DNA of 64,000 nucleotides from Acaudatibacter sp050729515 (GCA_050729515.1 JBOHLG010000012.1:15569-79568), one strand, 5' to 3'. Shown: positions 35,301 through 44,542, counted from the first letter of the stretch. Numbers and translations are program-made. Notes: a model not told the origin generated them from the sequence alone.

Positions 35301-38300
35301 ATGATCGGAAGGCTCCTGATCGCCAATCGCGGCGAGGTGGCGATCCGCATCAGTCGCACGGCGGCCGACCTCGGCATCGGCACGGTCGGAATCTACTCGG
35401 AGGACGACACAGCTTCCCTGCACATCCGACGGGTTGACGAGGCGGTCGCACTCAGAGGTGCAGGGCCCGAAGCTTACCTCGACATCCCCCAGGTCCTGGA
35501 CTGCGCACGCCGCAAGAATTGCGACGCCATCCATCCTGGATACGGCTTCCTGGCTGAGAATGCCGACTTCGCCGCCGCCTGCGCGGAAGCGGGCATCACC
35601 TTCGTCGGACCGTCCCCCGGCCAACTGCGGCTGCTCGGCGACAAGGGGGCGGCACGCGCTCTGGCGGAGCGTTGCGGCGTCCCTGTTCTTCCCGGCATCA
35701 GCCGTTCCGTCTCGGTGGAGGAGGCCCGCGCCTTCCTTGCTGATCTCGGTCCGGAGGGATCCGCCTTGCTCAAAGCGGTGCATGGCGGGGGCGGGCGCGG
35801 AATCCGCCTCGTCGATTCCCACGCGGACATGGCCGCGGTCTATCGGCTGTGCCGCTCGGAGGCCGCGCGCGCCTTCGGGCGCGATGAGATCTACATCGAG
35901 CGCTACCTTCCCTCCGCCCGGCACATCGAAGTTCAGATGGCGGGCGACGGGGCCGAGGTCTGCTCCCTGGGTGAGCGCGATTGCAGCCTACAAAGGCGTC
36001 GGCAGAAGGTCGTGGAGATCGCCCCGCCGCCGAACCTTCCGGACCTGACGCGGCGCTCAATCGTCGATGCGTCAGTCGCGATGGCGCGTGACTGTCGGCT
36101 GAGCAATCTGGCCACTTTCGAATTTCTCGTCCCGCTCAACGGTGAGGGATTCTTCTTCATCGAGGCCAATCCACGACTCCAGGTCGAACACACGGTGAGC
36201 GAAGCGGTCACCGGTCTCGATCTCGTCCGGATCCAATTGCAATTGGCCGCAGATCGGTCGCTCTTCGACCTCGGCCTGGCGGGCGAACCGCCCGCGAAGG
36301 GCGTGGCCATCGAGGCTCGCATCAACCTCGAGGAGATCGATGCGGTCGGCGCTGTAATGCCGGCGAGCGGAGTGATCGAAGTCTTCGAGCCGCCATCGGG
36401 ACCTTCGGTGCGGGTCGATGCGTGCGGCTATGCCGGTTGGCGCATCGCTTCGGGCTTCGACTCACTGGCCGCCAAGCTCATTGTGTATGAACCCGAGGGC
36501 GATCTGCGCTCCGTGATCCGCAAAGCGATCCGCGCGCTCAGCGAGTTTCGGATCGAAGGCGCGGCGACGAACATCCCGTTTCTGGTTCGCCTTCTTTCCC
36601 TTCTTGAGAATGCCGAGACGTCGCCGGCAATCGGCTTCATCGATGAGAATTCTCCCGCCCTCGCGCCGCCGTCCCAAAAACCGATCCCCAAGAAGGTTCG
36701 GCCCGACCACGTCGATCCCCTGGCCATTTTCGAGCACGGCCGCAGCGGTGAGACCGAGGTCCTCCAGGCTCCATGCCCGGAGCCCCCGCCAGGGTCCATC
36801 GCGGTTCTCGCCCCCATCCAAGGAACGGTTGTGGCTTTCGGCGCGGCGCGTGGGGAAAGCGTGCGCCGCGGGGCCGCGATCCTGGTCCTGGAGGCGATGA
36901 AAATGGAGCACGAGGTCGTCAGCGACGGCGGGCTCGTGCGCGAGATCCTCGTGGACATCGGCGATTCGGTGGCGTCGGGTCAGACCCTCGCCTTCATAGA
37001 GCCGACCGACGAGTCGCCGCTCGAGAGCGTTTTGGCGACTGAGCCCGAGGAGGTCGAACACCTCCGGTCAGACCTCGCCGAGGTCGTCGAGCGTCAGAGT
37101 TTGATCCTGGATCCGGCCCGCCCCGAGGCGGTGGCGCGACGCCGAGCCGCTCGCCTGCGCACTGCACGTGAGAACATAGCGGACCTGTGCGACCCCGGCG
37201 CCTTCGTGGAGGTGGGCGGCCTGGCCGTCGCGGCTCGCCGCACCACGACGAGCCTGGACGACTTGACGAAATCCACGCCGGCGGATGGCTTCGTCACTGG
37301 ATTGGGGCGAGTGAACGGCGCCCTCTTTGCGCCCGACCGCTCGCGAGTTGCGGTGCTTTCCTATGATCCGACGGTCATGGCGGGAACTCAGGGCTGGAAG
37401 GGCCACGAAAAGCTCGATCGGATGTGCGAACTGGCGCATCGACTGCGCCTCCCCGTCGTCTTCTTCACCGAGGGCGGTGGCGGGCGGCCCGGCGATGTCG
37501 ACAAGCGGGGCGTTGGCTTCAACTTCGTCCGCTCCTTCACCCTCTTCGCGCGATTGAGCGGGCTGGTTCCCATGATCGCGGTCAACAACGGGCGCTGTTT
37601 CGCCGGCAACGCCTTCATTCTGGGCTGCTGCGATGTCGTCATCGCCACCAAGAGTTCGACAATCGGCATCGGCGGTCCGGCGGTGATCGAAGGCGCGGGA
37701 TTGGGCACCTATCGAGCTGAGGAGGTGGGCCCGGTCGCCGTTCAGACGGCCAACGGCGTGATCGACATTGTCGTGGACGACGAGGCTGCGGCGGTCGCGG
37801 CGGCCAGAAAGTTCCTCGCCTACTTCCAGGGACCGACCGGCAACTGGCGGGCGGCCGAGCCGCGTCGACTTCGCCGGATCGTGCCGGAGAACCATCGCCG
37901 CGCCTACGACATGCGCTCGCTCATCACGGTGCTGTCAGATTCCGAATCAGTTCTTGAGTTGCGGCCCCAGTTCGGCCGCTGCCTCATCACGGCGCTCATT
38001 CGCATCGAAGGGCGGCCGATCGGCATGATGGCCAACGATCCCCATTGGTTCGGCGGGGCCATCGATAGCGATGGCGCGGACAAGGCCGCGCGATTCATGA
38101 AGCTTTGCGAGGCGCATGGCCTCCCCATCCTCTCACTCTGCGACACGCCGGGCTACATGGTCGGGCCGGAAGCCGAACGGGAGGCTCTCATCCGTCATTG
38201 CGCTCGCATGGTCGTGGTGGGCTCCAACCTCACGGTCCCTCTGATGATCGTGGTGGTGCGCAAGGCCTACGGGCTGGGCGGCCTCGCCATGGCCGGCGGG

Positions 38301-38618
38301 AGCTTTTCGAACGCCATCCTGGCGGTCGCCTGGCCCACGGGCGAATTCGGCGGCATGCCGGTCGAGGGCTACGTGAAGCTCGGATTCAGGGATGAGTTGG
38401 CGGCGATTTCCGATCCCAAGGATCGGCAGGCGCGGTTCGAGGAGCTGGCCGCGGCGATGTACGTGGAGGGAAAGGCGGTCAACGCCGCAGCCTATTTCGA
38501 GTTCGACGATGTCATCGATCCGGCCGACACCCGCGCCCGGATCATCGCGGCGCTCGACGCCGTCCCGCCCCTAGCGCAGAGAGCCGGCAAGCGGATTCCC
38601 TGGCTCGACACCTGGTGA
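35301..38618 (+). CDS. Single-chain acyl-CoA carboxylase (biotin carboxylase-BCCP-carboxyltransferase)
   Basis: One 1105-residue chain carries all parts: biotin carboxylase (about 1-450, with GGGGRGIRL ATP-grasp loop and FIEANPRLQVEH), a biotinyl domain with EAMKMEH (biotin on Lys534), and beta- and alpha-type carboxyltransferase domains (about 570-1105) with FTEGGGGRPGD and a carboxybiotin-site FEFDD/GGMPVEGYVKLG-like end. Single-chain enzymes of this kind (LCC type) occur in mycobacteria and Rhodopseudomonas and act on broad acyl-CoAs. Its C-terminal end overlaps the convergent transporter by 48 bases. Confidence 0.92.
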   Translation: MIGRLLIANRGEVAIRISRTAADLGIGTVGIYSEDDTASLHIRRVDEAVALRGAGPEAYLDIPQVLDCARRKNCDAIHPGYGFLAENADFAAACAEAGITFVGPSPGQLRLLGDKGAARALAERCGVPVLPGISRSVSVEEARAFLADLGPEGSALLKAVHGGGGRGIRLVDSHADMAAVYRLCRSEAARAFGRDEIYIERYLPSARHIEVQMAGDGAEVCSLGERDCSLQRRRQKVVEIAPPPNLPDLTRRSIVDASVAMARDCRLSNLATFEFLVPLNGEGFFFIEANPRLQVEHTVSEAVTGLDLVRIQLQLAADRSLFDLGLAGEPPAKGVAIEARINLEEIDAVGAVMPASGVIEVFEPPSGPSVRVDACGYAGWRIASGFDSLAAKLIVYEPEGDLRSVIRKAIRALSEFRIEGAATNIPFLVRLLSLLENAETSPAIGFIDENSPALAPPSQKPIPKKVRPDHVDPLAIFEHGRSGETEVLQAPCPEPPPGSIAVLAPIQGTVVAFGAARGESVRRGAAILVLEAMKMEHEVVSDGGLVREILVDIGDSVASGQTLAFIEPTDESPLESVLATEPEEVEHLRSDLAEVVERQSLILDPARPEAVARRRAARLRTARENIADLCDPGAFVEVGGLAVAARRTTTSLDDLTKSTPADGFVTGLGRVNGALFAPDRSRVAVLSYDPTVMAGTQGWKGHEKLDRMCELAHRLRLPVVFFTEGGGGRPGDVDKRGVGFNFVRSFTLFARLSGLVPMIAVNNGRCFAGNAFILGCCDVVIATKSSTIGIGGPAVIEGAGLGTYRAEEVGPVAVQTANGVIDIVVDDEAAAVAAARKFLAYFQGPTGNWRAAEPRRLRRIVPENHRRAYDMRSLITVLSDSESVLELRPQFGRCLITALIRIEGRPIGMMANDPHWFGGAIDSDGADKAARFMKLCEAHGLPILSLCDTPGYMVGPEAEREALIRHCARMVVVGSNLTVPLMIVVVRKAYGLGGLAMAGGSFSNAILAVAWPTGEFGGMPVEGYVKLGFRDELAAISDPKDRQARFEELAAAMYVEGKAVNAAAYFEFDDVIDPADTRARIIAALDAVPPLAQRAGKRIPWLDTW

Positions 38619-40049
38619 GGGCGACGCGACCTCCCCAGAGGCGCGCCGTGCTTCTCGCGCCGCCAGACGCAGGCGGATGAGCGCGTGGCGCCGGTCGTTG
38701 ATCGGGAAGCCCAGCAGCAGCACCGAGCCGGCGGAAAAGAAGGGAATGACCGCGAAGCAAAAGGTGTCGCGAAGCGCGATGAGCGCGCCAGGCGAATTGT
38801 GGGCGCCGGGACGGAACCCCATGAACTGGAGCGCCGGCAGCGTCACGCCTATCCCGAGCGCCGGAGCGACCTTCTGGGCGAACGACCACACGCCCCAATA
38901 GATCCCGCCCCGCGGAAGGCCATGCTTGAGTGCGTCATAGTCGATCACGTCGCCGATAATGCCGATCGGCAGGGTCTGATAGCCCGCGCTCACCACCCCA
39001 AGCACGGCCACCATGAGAACGAACCACCACCCATCGCCGGCCCTCAGGAAAGGCGCCCACAGGGCGAAGATCGCGATCGAGGCGAGCAGCGAGAAGGAGG
39101 TCGCCCGATGTTTGCCGATCCTTCGGCTCGCCCACAGCCAAAGAGGGACTGCGACCACGATACTGAGCTGAAGCACCAGGAAGCTCGGTCCCACCACTTC
39201 CGGCTGCTTCAGGAAATCGGAGAGATAGAAGACCATGGTGGCGGCGACGACGCTTCCACCGATGCTGAAGAGGATGAACGCGCCGCACAGAACCCGGAAT
39301 GGGCCGTTGGCGAGTATCTCTTTCATCGAGCGCAGCCAGGAAGCCTGGGGCTGCGCATCCTCCACACACGGTTCGGGGACCCTCAGGACGGCGATCGCCA
39401 CCGTGATCGGGGTGAGGGCGATGATCATCCAACCGAAAATGGCCATGCTGAACCGATTGACGCCGGGATGGCCGAAGAACACCGTCAGTGAGGAGACGCC
39501 GGCGGCCAGGAGCCCGCCGAGCACTCCGAACAAGGTCCGGAACCCCGCCATCCGCGAACGGCCGTGATACGTCTCGGCGATTTCGGTCCCCCAGGCCGAG
39601 TAGGGGAGACCAAGGATCGACCCGCCCGCATAGATCACGAACGAGGCCATCAGCAGGTACCAGCCGTTCGGCGCGACCGGCGGCATGAACAGGATGTAGG
39701 CTCCGATCATCAAAATCGGCGTGCCGGCGAGAATCCAGATTTTGCGCCGGCCATGGCGCGACCGGGTGGAGTCGGACCACCTTCCGATCATTGGGTCGAG
39801 GAAGACATCGAGCCCGCGCGAGGCAAGGAGGAAACCGCCGATCGCGGCCAGATCGACGTGCAGGCTGCTCGCGTAGAAAGGGGGAAGGAAATAGACGACC
39901 GGCAAGACCAGGAAAGCGAGCGAGATGGAGGGGAGCGCGTAGACCGCCAGGCTGCGGCTGGAGATATCGCCCTCGTCGGCGCCGGCTTTGGGAGGCGCGC
40001 GCCGGAGCAGAGCCGCGAGGCTGGACCTGGCGGCCCGGGACGCGGTCAC
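38571..40049 (-). CDS. GPH-type sugar/cation-symporter-like MFS transporter
   Basis: The 492-residue protein has about twelve membrane helices and the GPH-family signature LDVFLDPMIGRWSDSTRSRHGRRKIW after helix 2 (shortened here), and GLPYSAWGTEIAETYHGRSRMAGFR. In catabolic clusters such transporters bring small acids or glycosides across the inner membrane. The GTG start overlaps the SnoaL-like stop (GTGA), so the two are coupled. The 3' end overlaps the convergent carboxylase by 48 bases. Confidence 0.85.
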   Translation of the reverse strand: MTASRAARSSLAALLRRAPPKAGADEGDISSRSLAVYALPSISLAFLVLPVVYFLPPFYASSLHVDLAAIGGFLLASRGLDVFLDPMIGRWSDSTRSRHGRRKIWILAGTPILMIGAYILFMPPVAPNGWYLLMASFVIYAGGSILGLPYSAWGTEIAETYHGRSRMAGFRTLFGVLGGLLAAGVSSLTVFFGHPGVNRFSMAIFGWMIIALTPITVAIAVLRVPEPCVEDAQPQASWLRSMKEILANGPFRVLCGAFILFSIGGSVVAATMVFYLSDFLKQPEVVGPSFLVLQLSIVVAVPLWLWASRRIGKHRATSFSLLASIAIFALWAPFLRAGDGWWFVLMVAVLGVVSAGYQTLPIGIIGDVIDYDALKHGLPRGGIYWGVWSFAQKVAPALGIGVTLPALQFMGFRPGAHNSPGALIALRDTFCFAVIPFFSAGSVLLLGFPINDRRHALIRLRLAAREARRASGEVASPSPGVEPGNPLAGSLR

Positions 40050-40495
40050 CCTTGGGCGCCTGGCGAGGCGCCGCGGAATATCCGGTCAAGAACGCGAGAC
40101 TTGAACAGCCAGCGACCATCTTGCTTGACAAACTCGTCGTGGAACTCGCCGAGCGAAACTGGATTGATCGGCGTGACCTCTCGGGCGCTCGGCGGTTGGG
40201 CGCCTCCATAGAAGACCATCAGGTAAGAGATGCCGCGTGCTCTCTCGGCGTCGATCACTTCGATGGCGCCGTTCGTGACGACATGCCGCATCAGGATTCC
40301 GCTGGCGCGCCACTGGGCCTGGCCGGCCATGATGGCCTCGGCGCCGACGAAGGGCGGGTACTCGGGCAAGGTGATCACGCAATCCTCGGCCAGCAGCTCC
40401 CGGAAGGCGGGATCCTGGCGGTCGGCAAGCGTGCCGTAGCGCTGCTGGAGGCGAATGCAGGCCGCTTCGATCTTCGAGCGTTCGTCTTCGGTCAT
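40046..40495 (-). CDS. SnoaL/NTF2-fold small protein
   Basis: This 149-residue protein has the NTF2-like pattern: an amphipathic N-terminal helix (KIEAACIRLQQRYGTLAD), FRELLAEDCVITLP, then strands with RHVVTNGAIEVID and FHDEFVKQDGRWLFKSRVL. Members are enzymes or ligand binders, frequently in steroid and aromatic catabolic clusters. ATG 40495. It is the first gene of a two-gene operon with the GPH transporter. Confidence 0.8.
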   Translation of the reverse strand: MTEDERSKIEAACIRLQQRYGTLADRQDPAFRELLAEDCVITLPEYPPFVGAEAIMAGQAQWRASGILMRHVVTNGAIEVIDAERARGISYLMVFYGGAQPPSAREVTPINPVSLGEFHDEFVKQDGRWLFKSRVLDRIFRGASPGAQG

Positions 40496-40533
40496 TTGCG
40501 CTCCCTCGGCGCTAGACCCGCAGATCGCTGAAA

Positions 40534-40558
40534 CCCGCCACGCTCGCAGCGTGACGGG
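40534..40558. repeat. Hairpin upstream of the SnoaL-like gene
   Basis: An 11-base arm CCCGCCACGCT pairs with AGCGTGACGGG around a CGC loop, with one mismatch. It lies 39 bases upstream of the SnoaL start and 167 bases before the flavoprotein start. It could be an operator or a 5' UTR stem. Confidence 0.35.
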
Positions 40559-40724
40559 GCGCATCATAGGACTCCCGCCGATGACCGGCTGTGGGGCGCT
40601 GACAACTTCATCTGGGCGTTCGGAAAGTGACCGGCGATCCCGCGCCACAAGGCGCCAGGCCGTCCCCGGACTTCCTCCTGGACAGCGGAGCGCGGGCGTG
40701 ATCGGGTCGGCGCAGGAGGGCCGG

Positions 40725-42419
40725 ATGGCCGAATACGCGCCCCCAGTCCTGAAGAGCAGGCGAGAGCAGATGATGTTCCCGCTCACCGAGGCCGAGATCG
40801 AGCGCGTGCGCCGGTTCGGCGAGGTCCGCCGCTTCGCGCAAGGCGCCCATCTCGCCCGCGCCGGCGAGGCGGGACTTGGCATGGCGGTCCTTCTTTCGGG
40901 CCGGGTGAAGATCGTCCGGCGCGATGGCCTAGGCGCGGTCGGCCAGACCACCGAATACGGCAAGCACCACTTCATCGCCGAGGTCGGCCAGCTTTCCGGT
41001 CGCGCCGCCTTCGTCGATGTCATCGCCCAAACCGCGGTCGAAGCCCTGATGGTCCCGCCCGAGCGCCTGCGCGGCCTGATCACCGCCGACGCGGAGCTGG
41101 GCGAGCGGATCATGCGCGCGCTCATCCTGCGCCGGGTGGGCCTCATCGAGGCCGGAACCGGCGGCCCGGTGCTGGTGGGGCCGCGCGAGGCGGCGGGCAT
41201 GGCGCGCCTGCAGAACTTCCTTGGCCGCAATGGCATTCCCTACCGGCTGCTCGATCCGGAGACCGAGCCCGACGCAAGGGCCCTTCTAGCCTCGGCGAAG
41301 CCGGAGAGGGGCGAGCTTCCGATCGTGCTCAGTCCGGACGGGACCCAGCTGCGCAACCCGAGCGAACACGAGCTTGCGGCGCGCCTGGGCCTTCTGCCGG
41401 CGCTGGATCCGCAGCGGCGCTACGACGTCGCGGTGGTCGGGGCAGGTCCAGCTGGCCTGGCGACAGCGGTCTACGCCGCCTCCGAGGGCCTGGCGGTCGT
41501 CGTGTTGGAGGCCGAGGCCATCGGCGGCCAGGCCGGCGCCTCGGCGCGGATCGAAAACTATCTCGGCTTTCCGACCGGAATCACCGGCCAGGCCTTGGCC
41601 GGCCGCGCCTTCAGCCAGGCGCAGAAGTTCGGGGCAGAGATCGCCATCGGCGCCTGCGTCGAGAGACTCGTCTGCGCCGAGACGGGCGAGTTTCGGTTCA
41701 AACTGGCCGACGGGACCTCGGTCACCGCCCGCACCGTGGTGATCGCCAGCGGAGCAGAGTACCGGCGTCCGGCCTTCGTGGACCGTTCGGAAATGGAGCC
41801 GAACGGGGTCCACTATTGGGCCTCGCCCGTCGAGGCGAACCTCTGCAGCGGCCAGGAAGTCGCGCTGGTGGGCGGCGGCAATTCGGCCGGCCAGGCGGCC
41901 GTCTTTCTCGCCAGCCGGGCCTCGAAGGTGTGGATGCTGGTGCGTCGGAACGGCCTGGAGGCGACCATGTCCCGCTATCTCATCGACCGGATCACCGCCC
42001 AGCCGGACATTGAGCTTGTCGCCGGCGCCGAGGTCCAGCAGCTGGAGCTCGATGACGCCCGCGCCCTTCGCCGGATCGTGTGGCGCGACAAGGCCTCGGG
42101 CCGGCTCGCCGAGCGTCCCCTGCGCCACCTCTTTCTCTTCATCGGGGCCGATCCCTGCACGAGCTGGCTCGAGGGATGCGTGGAGAGCGATCCCAAGGGT
42201 TTCGTGATCACCGGCAAGGCGGCGCGGCCGGCGGATGACGAGCCTCCCTTCCTGATGACCAGTCGCGATGGCGTCTTCGCCATCGGCGATGTCCGTTCCG
42301 GCTCGACCAAGCGGGTCGCGGCCGCCGTCGGCGAGGGGGCGGCGGTTATCGCCCAGATCCACGCCTGGCTGGACGCCGGAGCGGGGGCGGCCGCGCACGT
42401 CAGGGAGGCCGCGGCATGA
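40725..42419 (+). CDS. Cyclic-nucleotide-domain/thioredoxin-reductase-like flavoprotein
   Basis: The 564-residue protein has three parts: a cNMP-binding-like domain (about 1-125), a glutaredoxin-like linker domain (about 135-215, with ARLQNFLGRNGIPYRLLD and NPSEHELAARLG), and a TrxB-like FAD/NAD(P)H domain (225 onwards) with VVGAGPAGLATA, ALVGGGNSAGQAA and GVFAIGDVRSGSTKR. The redox CxxC of thioredoxin reductase (normally CATC) is replaced by YWASPVEANL, so thioredoxin reduction is unlikely. ATG 40725 follows AGGAGGG. It overlaps the zinc-finger gene downstream. Confidence 0.85.
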   Translation: MAEYAPPVLKSRREQMMFPLTEAEIERVRRFGEVRRFAQGAHLARAGEAGLGMAVLLSGRVKIVRRDGLGAVGQTTEYGKHHFIAEVGQLSGRAAFVDVIAQTAVEALMVPPERLRGLITADAELGERIMRALILRRVGLIEAGTGGPVLVGPREAAGMARLQNFLGRNGIPYRLLDPETEPDARALLASAKPERGELPIVLSPDGTQLRNPSEHELAARLGLLPALDPQRRYDVAVVGAGPAGLATAVYAASEGLAVVVLEAEAIGGQAGASARIENYLGFPTGITGQALAGRAFSQAQKFGAEIAIGACVERLVCAETGEFRFKLADGTSVTARTVVIASGAEYRRPAFVDRSEMEPNGVHYWASPVEANLCSGQEVALVGGGNSAGQAAVFLASRASKVWMLVRRNGLEATMSRYLIDRITAQPDIELVAGAEVQQLELDDARALRRIVWRDKASGRLAERPLRHLFLFIGADPCTSWLEGCVESDPKGFVITGKAARPADDEPPFLMTSRDGVFAIGDVRSGSTKRVAAAVGEGAAVIAQIHAWLDAGAGAAAHVREAAA

Positions 42420-42712
42420 GTTGCACGCACCTTGGGATGTTCGCGAAGGTGGCGCCGTCGGCGGACGGCTGCGAGGAATGCCTGAAGATCGGCCAGGAGT
42501 GGGTGCACCTGCGGATCTGTCGGATGTGCGGCCACGTCGGATGTTGCGACTCCTCGATCGGCCGCCACGCGACCAAGCACTTCCACGCCAGCGGTCACCC
42601 GGTGATCGAAGCCTATTACGAGCCCGAGGGCTGGGGCTGGTGCTACCTCGACGAGGTGATGATCGATCTTGGCGGCGACGTGACCCTCCATCCCGCCGGC
42701 TGGACTTGGTGA
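42416..42712 (+). CDS. UBP-type zinc-finger protein
   Basis: This 98-residue protein matches the ubiquitin-hydrolase-type zinc finger (zf-UBP): CTHL at the N-terminus, CEECL, RICRMCGHVGCCDSS and HATKHFHASGHPVI, giving more than eight Cys/His ligands. In eukaryotes the domain binds the ubiquitin tail; in bacteria the partner is not known. The ATG overlaps the flavoprotein stop (ATGA), so they are probably co-translated and may act together. Confidence 0.85.
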   Translation: MSCTHLGMFAKVAPSADGCEECLKIGQEWVHLRICRMCGHVGCCDSSIGRHATKHFHASGHPVIEAYYEPEGWGWCYLDEVMIDLGGDVTLHPAGWTW

Positions 42713-42793
42713 GGCGTTAGAGCCACGTTCCTGGAACGAACCTGGGACGGCCCCCTGTTTGCTCGGGGATCGTTGCGAGATAGGAACAGTAGG

Positions 42794-43708
42794 ATGCGGG
42801 ACCTTAACGACCTCGGCTTCTTCGCCGCCGTGGTCGCCAAGGGCGGGGTTTCGGCCGCGGCCAGGGCGCTCGGCGCCCCCAAATCGCGGGTGAGCCGGCG
42901 CCTCAGCGCGCTCGAGCAGAGGCTCGGGGTACGGCTCATCGAACGCACCACCCGCCGCTTCAAGGTGACCGAAGTCGGCCTGGACGTGTACCGCCATGCC
43001 CGCGCCGCACTCTCCGAGGCCGAGGCGATCGAGGACGTCGCCGCGCGGCTCAAGTCCGAGCCGCAGGGCCTGGTGCGGTTGAGCTGTCCCCTCGGCCTCG
43101 ATCGGGTCCTCGCCCTCGCCCTGCCAACGTTCCTCGAGCTCCACCCCAAGCTCCGCCTGCAGGTGATCGTGACCAATCGGCGGATCGATCTCATCGACGA
43201 GGGGGTCGATATCGCCGTCCGGGTGCGGGAGAAGCTCGACACCGACGCCGACCTGCAGGTCCGGATCATCGACCGGTCCAGCCTTCTCCTGGTGGCGAGC
43301 GCCGATTTCGTGCGGCGCAAGGGCGCGCCCAGTACGCCCGATGAGATCCCGAACTTCCCGACCCTCAGCCTCACCGACCGGCCCGGGCTCGATCGCTGGA
43401 CGCTCACCAATTCGGCCGGAGGCGAGGTCGAGATCGCCCATGAACCGCGCCTTTCGGCAAGCGGCTTCACCATCCTTCGGCAGGCGGCGTGCGAGGGGCT
43501 CGGCATCGCCTTCCTCTCAGAATACGCCGCGCGCGAACTCCTCGAAGAGGGCGTATTGGTGAGGATCCTCCCGGACTGGGCGATGGCCCAGGGCATCCTG
43601 CACCTGGTCTTCACCTCCCGGCGCGGCCTCTTGCCCGGGGTCCGCGCCGTGATCGATTGGGCGGCCGCTGCGCTCAGGCCCGGCTCACCGGGTTTCGAGA
43701 CCGCATGA
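42794..43708 (+). CDS. LysR-family transcriptional regulator
   Basis: This 304-residue regulator has the LysR N-terminal helix-turn-helix (FFAAVVAKGGVSAAARAL, then RRLSALEQRLGVRLIERTTR) and a C-terminal substrate domain with SLLLVASADF and GLGIAFLSEYAAREL. It belongs to the group near AzoR/quinone-response genes and may control the convergent azoR, which it faces across the repeat. ATG 42794 was chosen over TTG 42773. Confidence 0.9.
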   Translation: MRDLNDLGFFAAVVAKGGVSAAARALGAPKSRVSRRLSALEQRLGVRLIERTTRRFKVTEVGLDVYRHARAALSEAEAIEDVAARLKSEPQGLVRLSCPLGLDRVLALALPTFLELHPKLRLQVIVTNRRIDLIDEGVDIAVRVREKLDTDADLQVRIIDRSSLLLVASADFVRRKGAPSTPDEIPNFPTLSLTDRPGLDRWTLTNSAGGEVEIAHEPRLSASGFTILRQAACEGLGIAFLSEYAARELLEEGVLVRILPDWAMAQGILHLVFTSRRGLLPGVRAVIDWAAAALRPGSPGFETA

Positions 43709-43757
43709 AAGGACCCCCACGGTGCTCGCCGAGCGCTGCGGGAGCCAAGCTGCTGAA

Positions 43758-43874
43758 GCATTTCCTCATTGGCGAAGCGGAATCGCTTCGCCAATGAGGA
43801 AATGCGCCAGATTCAAGATTTTGAGCGCATTCTCGTAGCAAAAGCATTTTCCACTTTTGCGGGATGCGCTCTAG
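43758..43874. repeat. Double-hairpin dispersed repeat, copy B (between LysR and azoR)
   Basis: The first hairpin is a perfect 21-bp stem (43758-43778 and 43785-43805) with loop GGAATC. The second has arms starting GAGCGCAT and ending ATGCGCTC with CAAAAG/CTTTTG inside, spanning about 43823-43872. It reaches the azoR stop codon. It sits between convergent genes and may terminate both. Copy A lies in hemC. Confidence 0.85.
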
Positions 43875-44464
43875 GCGGCGAGGGCGGGAGCGAAACCCGC
43901 TGCGATCCCAGCCGCGACTTCTGGCGCGCGTCGCAAGGCGTCGGCGAGCGCCTCCTCGCGCCGCTCGGGGCTGAGCTGCACGCCTTCGGCGCGGACGAAA
44001 CGGATGTCCTTGACCCCCATGAAGCCGAAGACGGCGGAAAGATACCGCTCCTGGAAATCGAACGACGCAGCCATATCGCCGGCGTAGGCGCCGCCCCGCG
44101 AGGAGGCGACGATGATCCGTCTGCTGCCGGCCAGGCCCTGCGGCCCCTCGGGCGTGTAACGGAAAGTCTTGCCGGCGACGAGAATGCGGTCGATCCAGGC
44201 CTTGAGCTGGCTCGCCACGCCGAAGTTGTACATCGGCGCGCCGATGACGATGACCTCGGCGGCGAAGAACTCCGCCAGGGCCTCGTCCTGGCCGAGCCCG
44301 GCGAGGCCTTGTCCATCGAGATGGGGGATCGGATCGGCGGCGAGATCGCGATAGGTGAGATTGACCGGCGACCCGCCGGCTTTGAGAGCCGCGACGACCG
44401 CGGCCGAGATCTGGCGGCTCACCGAATTGGGGGTGATGCCGGCGTCGATGTGAAGGACGTTCAT
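43871..44464 (-). CDS. azoR: FMN-dependent NADH-azoreductase/quinone reductase
   Basis: This 197-residue flavodoxin-fold enzyme starts MNVLHIDAG and has the FMN loops SxSR (NSVSRQIS), GAPMYNFGVASQLKAWIDRI and ASSRGGAY. AzoR enzymes reduce quinones and azo dyes by two electrons with NADH. It converges on the LysR gene and its stop codon lies within the dispersed repeat. An inverted repeat about 80 bases upstream may be its operator. Confidence 0.93.
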   Translation of the reverse strand: MNVLHIDAGITPNSVSRQISAAVVAALKAGGSPVNLTYRDLAADPIPHLDGQGLAGLGQDEALAEFFAAEVIVIGAPMYNFGVASQLKAWIDRILVAGKTFRYTPEGPQGLAGSRRIIVASSRGGAYAGDMAASFDFQERYLSAVFGFMGVKDIRFVRAEGVQLSPERREEALADALRRAPEVAAGIAAGFAPALAA

Positions 44465-44542
44465 TTCTTTGGCTCCGGTTTATGGCCCGGTGGACATATG
44501 CCGTCGCAACAAAGTGGCCGGTAGAAGCGAATTCTGGATCAT

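Noticed and set aside
17817..40600. tRNA-Thr as attachment site of the catabolic region
   Set aside because: No copy of the tRNA 3' end was found near 40.5 kb and there is no integrase, so integration at the tRNA is not supported.
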